DNA from: JBFGFX01 sp965232455 | GTDB taxonomy: Bacteria; Pseudomonadota; Gammaproteobacteria; Steroidobacterales; Woeseiaceae | Reading direction: 5' to 3' | DNA: 64,000 nt | Assembly: GCA_965232455.1 (NCBI GenBank) | Contig: OZ246981.1 | Span: 5,022,001 to 5,086,000 of the forward strand | Shown: in pieces, positions 8,743 through 16,544 of the stretch | Layout of the letters: each line of letters starts with the position of its first letter | Position numbering within the stretch: the stretch's first letter is position 1 | Translations under genes and position numbers: made by a program | Notes under the pieces: model-generated | What the model was told of the DNA's origin: nothing | Database searches by the model: none | Seen by the model: only the letters and a program-made list of their open reading frames with translations

Positions 8743-9675
8743 TCATCCCGAGATTGCCTGTTCGGCCGGAGTGAGGGCGTCGATGTCGTCGACGACCAGC
8801 GTGCCGGTGCCTTCGTTGGTGAAGACCTCGAGGAGCAGGCTGTCGGGCACTCTGTAGGAGATGACGTGTACGCGTCTGACGCCGTTTGCGATCGCCGCGT
8901 CGATCGCGGCGGCTTTCGGCAGCATGCCGTCGGCGAGACTGCCCGATTCCCGCAGCGCCTCGAGAGCCTGCCGGTCGACGTAGGAAATCAGCGATTGCGG
9001 GTCGTCCTTGTCGCGCAGAATTCCCGGTGCGCCGGTCGCAAAAATCAGTTTTTCGGCATCCAACTCGGCGGCAATGGCCGCCGCCACGGTATCGGCGTTG
9101 ATATTCAGCACCGTCCCCTCGGAGTCGCAGGACAGCGGGCTGACGATTGGCATCAGCCCGTTGTCCAGCTGTTTTCCGAGCACGTCGGCGTCGACCGATT
9201 CGATGTCGCCGACAAAACCGTAGTCGACAGATCCGCCGTCGTCTCGAGCAACCGGTGGCCGTCGGTGTGCTTTGATCAAACCCGCATCGACGCCGCTAAT
9301 GCCGACAGCGGGAATTTCCAAATCCCGGCAGGCGGCGAGAATGCGCGTGTTGATCTGACCGTTGAGCACCATCGTCGCGACGTCCAGAGACGCGTCGTCG
9401 GTTATCCGCCGGCCATCGACGAAGGTAGTTTCGAGACCCAGTTCGGCAGCGAGTTTCGTCGACTGCGGTCCACCGCCGTGCACGAGGACCACGCGAACGC
9501 CCACCTGATGCAGCAGTCCGACCTGTTCGACAAGCTCACGCGTTTGCTGTACATCGGCGAACACCTCGCCGCCCGCTTTTAACACGAAGACCTTATTCTT
9601 GAACAAGCGGATGTAAGGCGCCGCATGTTTCAGCGCCGATACAACAATCGCGCGATCCCCGGTGGCTCTTATCAC
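8743..9675 (-). CDS. argB: N-acylglutamate kinase (ArgB family)
   Basis: 310 residues. Phosphorylates N-acetylglutamate (or N-succinylglutamate if the pathway is succinylated). Amino-acid-kinase fold motifs are present: FVLKAGGEV near the N-terminus, VVLVHGGGPQ, the substrate loop with VLNGQINTRI, and NINADTVAAAIA. An N-terminal extension before the first strand (ALKHAAPYIRLFKNK) and the C-terminal EVFTNEGTGTLV resemble arginine-inhibited hexameric enzymes, so feedback inhibition is plausible. It starts at a GTG overlapping the argF' stop by four bases (GTGA), suggesting translational coupling. Confidence 0.93.
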   Translation of the reverse strand: MIRATGDRAIVVSALKHAAPYIRLFKNKVFVLKAGGEVFADVQQTRELVEQVGLLHQVGVRVVLVHGGGPQSTKLAAELGLETTFVDGRRITDDASLDVATMVLNGQINTRILAACRDLEIPAVGISGVDAGLIKAHRRPPVARDDGGSVDYGFVGDIESVDADVLGKQLDNGLMPIVSPLSCDSEGTVLNINADTVAAAIAAELDAEKLIFATGAPGILRDKDDPQSLISYVDRQALEALRESGSLADGMLPKAAAIDAAIANGVRRVHVISYRVPDSLLLEVFTNEGTGTLVVDDIDALTPAEQAISG

Positions 9676-10676
9676 TTGCCCGCCAACATGCGGTGCAACA
9701 CCGCCATCTGCGCCAGCATCCGATTATGAGCTTCCTGTATCACTACGCTACGCGGTCCGTCGAGCACGTCTTCACTGACGACGACGCCGCGGCGTACCGG
9801 CAGACAATGCATGAATCGGCAATCGGACTGCGCCTTTGCGAACCACTCTTCTTCGACGCGCCAGTCCTCGAGATCTGAACGAAGATCCGTATCATTGGCG
9901 CGGTTGTCGTAATACACCGTCGATGACCAGGACTTGGCGTAAATGATGTGTGCGTCGCGCATGGCTTCATCGCGATCGTCCGTCTCGGTGATGGAGCCTC
10001 CGGACTGATCGGCTGCCGCTCGCGCTTTTTCCATAATCGAGGGCGGCAACTCGAAACCCTCCGGGCGCAGCACTGTAACGTCCATGCCTCGCATGGCCGC
10101 CATATGCGCAGTCGCGGCGGGTACCGCGAGCGGCAGTGGCCTCGGATGATAGGCCCAGCTCAGTACGAATTTGCCCCCGTTCGACGGCACGTTCAGATCG
10201 TCAAGCGTTTTCCAGTCTGCAAGGCTTTGGCAAGGGTGATTCGTCGCAGACTCCATGTTGATGTAGGGCGAATCGATCAGACTGGTCAGCGCGTTAAACT
10301 CGGTTTCGGCGAGATCGTGTTCGAGGTTCCTGCGCTCGGCAAATGCGCGGATTCCGAGCGCATCGCCGTACGATGCGATGACCGGAACCGCCTCGCGAAT
10401 ATGTTCCGCCGCGGCGCCGTCCATCACGATGCCCGGGCGCGTTTCGATGCCGTGTATCGACATTTCCGGCGAGATGACAAAGGAACCGCCGCCCAGGCGC
10501 GTCATGGCGGCTTGAAACGATGCCAGTGTGCGCAGCGATGGGCTCAGGAACAACAGGGACAAAACCTTGCCGCGGAGAGCGTCGGGTTCCGGCTCGCGGT
10601 GGAGTCGGTTGGCTAGCAGCAGGAGATCATCGATTTCTTCGTTCGAAAAATCGGCAAGATCGTTAAATGCTCTCAT
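9672..10676 (-). CDS. argF': N-acetyl/N-succinylornithine carbamoyltransferase
   Basis: 334 residues. Carbamoylates acylated ornithine to acylcitrulline, the variant route known from Xanthomonas (N-acetyl) and Bacteroides (N-succinyl). It is not a standard ArgF/ArgI: the carbamoyl-phosphate loop reads SPSLRT, the ornithine-binding part is replaced, and ESATNHPCQSLADW, SWAYHPRPLPLAVP and FMHCLPVRRG match the acylornithine branch. From memory the Bacteroides enzyme is the closer match (HPRPLP, FMHCLPVRR). Residue 90 (MDGAAAEH) aligns by eye with the substrate-determining position, Glu92 in the Xanthomonas acetyl enzyme and Pro90 in the Bacteroides succinyl enzyme; here it is Ala. Acyl preference therefore cannot be assigned, though loss of Glu leans towards succinyl. 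Confidence 0.9.
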   Translation of the reverse strand: MRAFNDLADFSNEEIDDLLLLANRLHREPEPDALRGKVLSLLFLSPSLRTLASFQAAMTRLGGGSFVISPEMSIHGIETRPGIVMDGAAAEHIREAVPVIASYGDALGIRAFAERRNLEHDLAETEFNALTSLIDSPYINMESATNHPCQSLADWKTLDDLNVPSNGGKFVLSWAYHPRPLPLAVPAATAHMAAMRGMDVTVLRPEGFELPPSIMEKARAAADQSGGSITETDDRDEAMRDAHIIYAKSWSSTVYYDNRANDTDLRSDLEDWRVEEEWFAKAQSDCRFMHCLPVRRGVVVSEDVLDGPRSVVIQEAHNRMLAQMAVLHRMLAGK

Positions 10677-10694
10677 TTATGCGTCCTCGTGAAG

Positions 10695-11876
10695 TCAGGT
10701 CGTCGCACGGATCGCGCCGAGTTCGGTGGCGAGCCGTTGCACGTGTTGGGGTTGTAAGACAAGCGGCGGCAGCAGCCGCAATATCGTCGGGTCGCTGCTC
10801 GTGCCGGCCAGTATATCGTGTTCCAGGAGGACTCCTTGCACCTCGGCAGCGGGTCGATCGCAGCTCAAGCCGAGCAGCAGGCCCATGCCGCGGATTGAAC
10901 ATATCGGGCCTGTCACACAGAGTTCGCGAATCTGTGCTTCGCGGTCCCGGACGTTCTGCAACAGATTTTCGCTCTGAATGGTTTCGATGACCGCAAGTAT
11001 GGCCGCTGCCGCCACCGGTCCGCCGCCGAACGTCGAGCCGAGATCGCCGAGCTTCAGACCCGCCGCCAGGGCGTCGTCGCAGAGCACGACGCCGCAGGGT
11101 ATGCCGCCGCCGAGCGACTTGGCGTTGGTGAGGATGTCCGGCTTGATCTGGTAGGCCTGCACGGCAAAAAACTGACCGGACCGCCCCATGCCGCTTTGCA
11201 CCTCGTCGGCGATCAGGACGGCGCCGACCTCCTCGGTCTTCTTGCGCAAGGTTTCGACGAAGTCCAGGGAGAGGTCGTAGGCGCCGGCGATGCCCTGTAC
11301 CGGCTCGAAGATCACGGCTGCGACGCTGCCGTCGATCATGGCGCTGGCGGCGTCGATATCGTCTCGGGGAATGAAGTCGACGTCGAACGGCTTGTCGGGA
11401 AAACCGTACCAGCGTTCGGCGGCGTTCCAGGTGACCGCGGCGGCGGCCGCCGTTCGGCCGTGAAACCCGTGCGTCAGGGCAAGAACTTTTCGCCGCCCCG
11501 TTGCCATGTACGCTATTCGCAGGGCGTTTTCGTTGGCTTCCGCGCCGCTGTTGACGAAAAACGCGCGATTCAGGTTCGCCGGCGAGACCGACAGCAATTT
11601 TTCCGTGGCCTCCGCGCGTATGTCCAATGCGACGGCGTTACTTTGAAAGAGCAGGCGCTGGCTCTGTTCGCTGATGGCGCGTACGAGTTTGGGGTGTGCG
11701 TACCCCAAAGCCGCCACCGCGTGGCCGCCGTACAGATCGAGGATGTGCCGGCCATCTGTGGTGATGATGTCGCAGCCGGCCGCGCGCTGCGGGACGAACG
11801 GCAGCTGCCCGTAGACCGGAAGCAGCGTTCCGGCTTCGCGTGATCGCGCGTCCACCCGGTATTCTTGACGGTTCAC
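10695..11876 (-). CDS. argD: Acylornithine aminotransferase (class III PLP)
   Basis: 393 residues beginning at a GTG. Transaminates acylglutamate semialdehyde to acylornithine with glutamate as amino donor. Class III PLP-enzyme motifs are visible: NSGAEANENALRIA, HGFHGRTAAAAAVTW, LIADEVQSGMGRSG and the PLP lysine in LTNAKSLGGGIP. In the operon it lies between argC and argF', with gaps of 10 and 18 bases. Acetyl versus succinyl preference is not visible. Confidence 0.94.
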   Translation of the reverse strand: MNRQEYRVDARSREAGTLLPVYGQLPFVPQRAAGCDIITTDGRHILDLYGGHAVAALGYAHPKLVRAISEQSQRLLFQSNAVALDIRAEATEKLLSVSPANLNRAFFVNSGAEANENALRIAYMATGRRKVLALTHGFHGRTAAAAAVTWNAAERWYGFPDKPFDVDFIPRDDIDAASAMIDGSVAAVIFEPVQGIAGAYDLSLDFVETLRKKTEEVGAVLIADEVQSGMGRSGQFFAVQAYQIKPDILTNAKSLGGGIPCGVVLCDDALAAGLKLGDLGSTFGGGPVAAAAILAVIETIQSENLLQNVRDREAQIRELCVTGPICSIRGMGLLLGLSCDRPAAEVQGVLLEHDILAGTSSDPTILRLLPPLVLQPQHVQRLATELGAIRATT

Positions 11877-11886
11877 GTCAAGCCAC

Positions 11887-12948
11887 TCAGGTCCAGCCCG
11901 GCGCCGGTGCGCTCAAGCCGCTGTCTTCCGGTAGAGACCAGAGACGGTTCATCCACTGCATCGCGCCACCTGCCGCGCCTTTAACCAGATTGTCGATGGC
12001 GCACATGACCACGACGTTTTCGCCGTTCGTGGCGGTGCCGAGGTAACTCCGGTTGCTGGCGACCACGTCCTTGAGTCGCGGTGCGTTGTCGAGGACGTGC
12101 ACGAAGTCGGCGTCGGCGTAATAGGTCCGATATGCGTCTCTGACGTCACCGTCGAGGACCGGGGTACTCAGCTTAGCCTGCAACGTCACGTAAATACCGC
12201 GCGCAAACGGTCCGGAATGCGGGATGAAATTGACCGCCACCTCCCTCGTCGTCGCCTGCGTGATCAACGCCTCTATCTCGGGTGCGTGACGATGACTGAG
12301 CGGCTTGTAGGCGTACAGGTTGCTGTGCCGTTCGGGGTGGTGCGTGCCCGCACCCGGGCTTCGCCCGGAACCCGTGCTGCCGGTGATCCCGGTGACGAAC
12401 AGGTTCGGTTCCGCCAGGCCCGCGGCGAACAGGGGCACCGCCGCCAGTAGTACCGCCGTGGCGAAACATCCGGGATGAGCGATGTGCGCGGTGGAGACGG
12501 TGGGCATGTGTTCAGGTACCGCGCAGCGGAAACGGTCCAGCAAGCCTGGCGCGGGGTGAGGGATTTGATAAACGGCCTCGAACTCTTCCGCGCTGGCGTA
12601 GCGGAAATCGGCGGAGGCGTCGACCACGTGGACGGTCAGTGATTTGTCGGTTGCCAAGGCGAGGATTTTCTCGATGGCGGTACCGCATGCACCGTGCGGC
12701 GCCGCCGCAAAAACGGCAAGTTCCGTATTGTCGTCGACAGTGTCGAGTGCCGCGTCGATGCTTACGAACGACTGCCGGGCATAGCAGTGCGACAGGGTCG
12801 GCATGAGATCGCCTATCGGCGTGCCCGCCCGGCTGTTGGAAATCGCGGCGGCGAGCCGAAAGTTCGGATGCGCCGCAATCAGGCGCAGCAGTTCGCCGCC
12901 CACATAGCCGCTTGCACCCACTACGATGGTACTGATCGTGGCCGTCAT
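11887..12948 (-). CDS. argC: N-acylglutamyl-phosphate reductase
   Basis: 353 residues from the ATG at 12948; a longer frame to 13170 only adds low-complexity residues that overlap the upstream gene. Reduces acylglutamyl phosphate to the semialdehyde with NADPH. The N-terminal Rossmann motif is GASGYVGGELLRL, the catalytic Cys161 is in AHPGCFATA, and SHRHAPEI and NFIPHSGPFARGIYVT form the active-site and substrate regions. The ATG overlaps the stop of the upstream P-loop gene (ATGA), so the two products are likely made in coupled fashion. Confidence 0.94.
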   Translation of the reverse strand: MTATISTIVVGASGYVGGELLRLIAAHPNFRLAAAISNSRAGTPIGDLMPTLSHCYARQSFVSIDAALDTVDDNTELAVFAAAPHGACGTAIEKILALATDKSLTVHVVDASADFRYASAEEFEAVYQIPHPAPGLLDRFRCAVPEHMPTVSTAHIAHPGCFATAVLLAAVPLFAAGLAEPNLFVTGITGSTGSGRSPGAGTHHPERHSNLYAYKPLSHRHAPEIEALITQATTREVAVNFIPHSGPFARGIYVTLQAKLSTPVLDGDVRDAYRTYYADADFVHVLDNAPRLKDVVASNRSYLGTATNGENVVVMCAIDNLVKGAAGGAMQWMNRLWSLPEDSGLSAPAPGWT

Positions 12949-14009
12949 GAGGCAGTTCCCAGCGCCGGGCGAAGCTTGGCCGCGATGGCATCGCCCAGGG
13001 CCGCGGCGCTGCTCAACGCGTTTATCGCCGGCAGCCCCAGGCTCCGGCCGATCTGATCGATTCCCACGGCGTTGTCCGTTGCCGGCCCGGTAATCACGAC
13101 CGGCTCGATGTCGTAGCGCTCGCGCAGCAACCGCGTACCGCCCCAAGCCGCGACCGGATCGTTCGCACACAGTACGACGCCGGTCAGCGAGTCGTGAATG
13201 GCGGTATCGGCAAGTATCGCGTCAACGCCGTACGCGCCCATCAGGCCGTCACCGAGTTCTATGACGATGACGTCCGGCGCTTCTCGGGCTAGCGTGCTCA
13301 GCAGCGCTCGCGTCAGCGGTGGACCGTTGTCCGCCGTGGTCGTTACGACGCCGAGGTCGGAAAAAATCATCGTCGTGAATGCGCCGGCGTCTTCCATGGC
13401 GAGAATGTCCCGTCGCAGCGAGACTCCGGTAGCCTTGCATGCGGCGACTTTATGGCCGAGATGCCGCAGTCGGCCGACGATGGCACAGGCGGCGGCGGTC
13501 TTGCCGGAGTCCATGCAGGTCCCGGCAAGCGCGATGACCGGTACGCCGCGGGCGTCGAGCGCGGCGTCGTGCGCCAGCGGCTCGGCGCCGACCCGGGCGG
13601 GCACGCCGATGCGCTCACCGAGATACGGAAAATGCAGCACGGTCCCGAGCACTTCACAATCGAACGGCGCGCCGACTTCCGGATTCGCCGAATCGCAGAT
13701 TCCGAGTACGCCCCCGATATTCAGGATCTGCACGGTGTCGCCGACGGCGAGCCGTTCCGGGAGGTGGCCGGAATAACCGAGCAGCGCTTTACGATGTCCC
13801 AGCGCGCCGACGATGATGTCGCCCTCTTTGACGGTCGCCATGCGCCCACTCGTCAATTCGAGCTGGTTGTAACGGGTTTTATTGTTCAACACGCGGGCCG
13901 CGAGCAGTACACCTTCGTCGCAGGGGATGTCGTCCGACAGCCGCAGCTCCTGGCCGATGTTGTTGTGTTGGGCCACCGACGCCACTTTGTCGACCAAGAC
14001 GCTGCGCAC
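12945..14009 (-). CDS. P-loop protein of the arginine operon, distantly DUF1611-like
   Basis: 354 residues, GTG start, not a canonical arginine enzyme. Residues 1-150 are beta-rich (DIIVGALGHRKALLGYSGH, DTVQILNIGGVLG). Residues 155-350 form a P-loop fold with Walker A GTCMDSGKT (163-171), then KVAACKATGVSLRRD, DAGA, DVIVIELGDGLMG and GVVLCANDP. The order of elements recalls the C-terminal domain of DUF1611 and dethiobiotin-synthetase-like proteins. A DUF1611 protein, DgcN, has been reported from memory as a D-glutamate N-acetyltransferase. The gene sits three bases behind argG and overlaps argC by ATGA, the slot where Bacteroidetes operons carry a GNAT acyltransferase. No other acylglutamate-forming gene is in the operon, so it could supply that step; it could equally be an unrelated ligase or regulator. 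Confidence 0.7.
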   Translation of the reverse strand: MRSVLVDKVASVAQHNNIGQELRLSDDIPCDEGVLLAARVLNNKTRYNQLELTSGRMATVKEGDIIVGALGHRKALLGYSGHLPERLAVGDTVQILNIGGVLGICDSANPEVGAPFDCEVLGTVLHFPYLGERIGVPARVGAEPLAHDAALDARGVPVIALAGTCMDSGKTAAACAIVGRLRHLGHKVAACKATGVSLRRDILAMEDAGAFTTMIFSDLGVVTTTADNGPPLTRALLSTLAREAPDVIVIELGDGLMGAYGVDAILADTAIHDSLTGVVLCANDPVAAWGGTRLLRERYDIEPVVITGPATDNAVGIDQIGRSLGLPAINALSSAAALGDAIAAKLRPALGTAS

Positions 14010-14012
14010 GTT

Positions 14013-15227
14013 TCAACCCCCGGTTTGCGCGGCGCGAGTCTGCAGCGCCCCCGGCAGCGACAATATCCGCGAGTAGCCGAGCGCGTCCGCCGCCGACCAT
14101 TCGCCGGCGGCTTCGCCGTAAATGCCCTTGCTTGCGGCCATTAACGAATAGGGCGACGTGACTCCGGTAATAAACAGATTGCCCGGGCGCAGTGTGAATC
14201 GCACCTCGCCGCTGACGCGAGCCTGCGACGATGCCAACAAGGCCTCGATGTCGCGGCAGGCCGGATCGAGTTGCTTACCCTCGTGGACGAGGTCGCCGTA
14301 CACGGCCGCGACGCCTTCCTTGACACGACTCTGTTGCCCGCTCAACACCAGCTTCTCCAGTTCGCGATGCGCTGTAATGAGGGTGACCGCGGCGGGCGCC
14401 TCGAATGCGACCCGGCCCTTGGTGCCGAGAACGGTGTCGCCCAGGTGTATGCCTCTGCCGATGCCGTAGCGTCCGGCGAGTGTTTCGAGTCGTTCGATCA
14501 GTTCGACGGCGCGATAGGTTTCGCCGTCGAGCGCGATCGGTACGCCCTGGTCGAACTCGAGGCTGTGCTCGCCGGGATCGGCCGGATTGCTGAACGCGTC
14601 CGCGGACAGGACCCAGGCATCGTCGGGCAGGCTGTTATCGCTCGTGAGCGTCTCGCGTCCGCCGATCGTGATTCCCCAGAGGCCACGATTGATCGAATAG
14701 TCGGAACCCTGCTCGGGCAGCGGCAGTCCGCGCTGTTCGAGAAATGCCAGCTGCTCTCCGCGTATCCAGTTGTTGTCGCGGACCGGGGCCAGAACGTCGA
14801 GTCCCGGACTCAGGGTCCTCAACGCAACCTCGAACCTCACCTGATCGTTACCCGCTGCCGTGCAACCGTGGGCAACGCTGCGGCTGCCGCGATCGACCGC
14901 GAGTTCGGCAAGCGCCTGCGCCTGCACGCCCCGTTCGGCGCCGACGCACAGCGGATACAGCTGGCCGCGCCTGACGTTGCCCGCGATCAGATAACGAATG
15001 ACGGACTCGAAAAACTGCTCCTTGCGGTCGAGCAGCCGGTGTTCGATCGCGCCCAATGCGATTGCGCGCTCCTCGAGGCGAGCCGCGGCGTCGGCATCGA
15101 TACCGCCGGTGTCGACCGTGACGGTCACGACCTCCCTCCCATAGGTGTCCTTGAGCCACGGCACGCAAAACGACGTGTCGAGGCCGCCGGAAAATGCCAA
15201 CAGGATGGGGGATGTGTCGATGGTCAC
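14013..15227 (-). CDS. argG: Argininosuccinate synthase
   Basis: 404 residues with a GTG start. Joins citrulline and aspartate with ATP. The PP-loop AFSGGLDTSFCVPWL is intact, followed by VAHGCTAAGNDQVRFE and the citrulline/aspartate-binding DYSINRGLWG region. Details such as LYPLCVGAERGVQAQALAELA and its place at the head of an argG-argC-argD-argF'-argB order resemble Bacteroidetes versions as I recall them. Thirty bases downstream of argR. Confidence 0.95.
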   Translation of the reverse strand: MTIDTSPILLAFSGGLDTSFCVPWLKDTYGREVVTVTVDTGGIDADAAARLEERAIALGAIEHRLLDRKEQFFESVIRYLIAGNVRRGQLYPLCVGAERGVQAQALAELAVDRGSRSVAHGCTAAGNDQVRFEVALRTLSPGLDVLAPVRDNNWIRGEQLAFLEQRGLPLPEQGSDYSINRGLWGITIGGRETLTSDNSLPDDAWVLSADAFSNPADPGEHSLEFDQGVPIALDGETYRAVELIERLETLAGRYGIGRGIHLGDTVLGTKGRVAFEAPAAVTLITAHRELEKLVLSGQQSRVKEGVAAVYGDLVHEGKQLDPACRDIEALLASSQARVSGEVRFTLRPGNLFITGVTSPYSLMAASKGIYGEAAGEWSAADALGYSRILSLPGALQTRAAQTGG

Positions 15228-15257
15228 GATAAGCTCCGGGTTCGGGAGATTGGACGG

Positions 15258-15713
15258 TCAGCCGCGTGCGCTGCTGCGGTCCATCAGGGAAAGCACGCGC
15301 CGCTGACTCTGCGCACTGGGGGTGGCCGCGAAAATCGTGTCGTCACCGGCGACGGTGCCGACAATGTCGTTCCACCCGCTGCGATCGAGCGCCAGCGCGA
15401 CGCGCTGCGCCGCGCCAATCGCGGTCTTGATCACGATCAAATGCGGGCCTGCCGGGGTCAGCTTGCGCAGCAGGCCAGCCACGCTGGCCACTTCGTCGAC
15501 GCCATCGGTCTCCGGCTCCGGCAGTTCATAACCCAGGGCGGTTTTGACCGCCCCCAGGTCCTTGAGATCGCGGCTGACGCTCGACTGTGTAGCGACGTAA
15601 CCCTGTGCAGTCAACGCATCGACGAGGTGCCGTTGATTGGCTGCGGGTTCGTCGAGCAGCAAACGGCGAATGGCTTCGCGACGGCTGATCTGTATTTCGG
15701 CGGCGGTCGGCAT
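15258..15713 (-). CDS. argR: Arginine repressor
   Basis: 151 residues. An N-terminal winged helix (ISRREAIRRLLLDEPAANQRHLVDALTAQG, with SSVSRDLKDLGAVK as the recognition part) is followed by the hexamerisation and arginine-binding domain ending GTVAGDDTIFAAT, the conserved G-DDT-ribose-like arginine site. It is the first gene of the arginine operon, so it probably regulates its own operon through the palindromes at 15731-15760. Confidence 0.95.
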   Translation of the reverse strand: MPTAAEIQISRREAIRRLLLDEPAANQRHLVDALTAQGYVATQSSVSRDLKDLGAVKTALGYELPEPETDGVDEVASVAGLLRKLTPAGPHLIVIKTAIGAAQRVALALDRSGWNDIVGTVAGDDTIFAATPSAQSQRRVLSLMDRSSARG

Positions 15714-15730
15714 GGATTTACCTGCATAAA

Positions 15731-15769
15731 TATGCGCATACTAATAACATCATGCGCATACCCGGTCAA
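15731..15769 (-). promoter_or_regulatory. Promoter and paired palindromic operators of the arginine operon
   Basis: On the minus strand a -35 TTGACC (15764-15769) and a -10 TATTAG (15741-15746) are 17 bases apart. TATGCGCATA occurs at 15731-15740, just downstream of the -10, and CATGCGCATA at 15751-15760, inside the spacer; ATGCGCAT is itself a palindrome and the two centres are exactly 20 bases apart. TGCATAAATATGCG at 15723-15736 also resembles a half-degenerate ARG box. Two sites on one DNA face across the promoter is the expected ArgR layout; ArgR as the binder is inferred. Confidence 0.65.
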
Positions 15770-15842
15770 GCGCCCGATGGCAAATCGGCCGCGGTGCTTT
15801 TAGACTGCGCGCACCCCAAAGAGCGGCGAATGGAGAATTGCG

Positions 15843-16526
15843 GTGGAACTGCCTGAAACGGTCGAGACGGAGCCGGGACGCGAAGCCGTCGGCAGCGTCA
15901 TCTGGCTACACGGCCTTGGTGCGGATGGACACGACTTCGAGGCGATTGTCCCGGAGCTGACGCTGCCCGATACCCTGCCGCTGCGATTCGTGTTTCCGCA
16001 CGCGCCGGTTCGGCCGGTTACGATCAACGGCGGCATACGCATGCGCGCCTGGTACGACATCGTCAGTCTCGACAAAAACGGCCCGCAGGACGAAACCGGA
16101 ATTCGCGCAAGCGCAACACAGCTTTGCGCGCTCATCGAGCGTGAAGTCGAGCGAGGAATACCTTACTCGCGCATCGTGGTGGCCGGTTTCTCGCAAGGCG
16201 GTGCAATCGCGATGCACGCGGCAATACGCTTTGCCGAAAAGCTCGCCGGACTAATGGCGCTTTCGACCTGGTTACCGTTGGGTGAGACGCTGCAGCAGGA
16301 AGTCGCCGCAAACGCGCGCGCTCAATCCCGCGAACTGCCGCTGTTCCTGGCGCACGGAACGTTTGACCCGATGTTGCCGATCGACCTCGGCCACGAGTCC
16401 CGCGCGGCGCTCGAGTCGCTCGGGTTCAGCGTGGAGTGGCGCGAATACCCGATGGCCCACGCCGTGTGCGCGGAGGAAATTGCGGACATCCGCGCATGGC
16501 TGCTAAGAGTCTTCGATACCTCATGA
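15843..16526 (+). CDS. Carboxylesterase / phospholipase, alpha/beta hydrolase
   Basis: 227 residues from a GTG. The oxyanion motif WLHGLGADGHDF, the nucleophile elbow VVAGFSQGGAIA, the Asp in AHGTFDPMLP and the His in YPMAHAV make a complete Ser-Asp-His triad of the bacterial acyl-protein-thioesterase/EstB family, cytoplasmic esterases of broad substrate range. It is divergent from argR, sharing the 130-base region that holds the arginine promoter, and is followed directly by a 396-bp inverted-repeat element. Confidence 0.9.
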   Translation: MELPETVETEPGREAVGSVIWLHGLGADGHDFEAIVPELTLPDTLPLRFVFPHAPVRPVTINGGIRMRAWYDIVSLDKNGPQDETGIRASATQLCALIEREVERGIPYSRIVVAGFSQGGAIAMHAAIRFAEKLAGLMALSTWLPLGETLQQEVAANARAQSRELPLFLAHGTFDPMLPIDLGHESRAALESLGFSVEWREYPMAHAVCAEEIADIRAWLLRVFDTS

Positions 16527-16544
16527 GCGAATGGACGCTCGAGC

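Noticed and set aside
12949..13170. N-terminal 74-residue extension of ArgC
   Set aside because: Overlaps the conserved P-loop gene, is Arg/Gly-rich and precedes the normal MTATISTIVVGASGYVG start, which has the ATGA junction.
14271..15803. 510-codon open frame on the plus strand opposite argG and argR
   Set aside because: It lies antisense to two clearly conserved genes; its translation shows no recognisable domain and has the biased composition of a shadow frame in GC-rich DNA.
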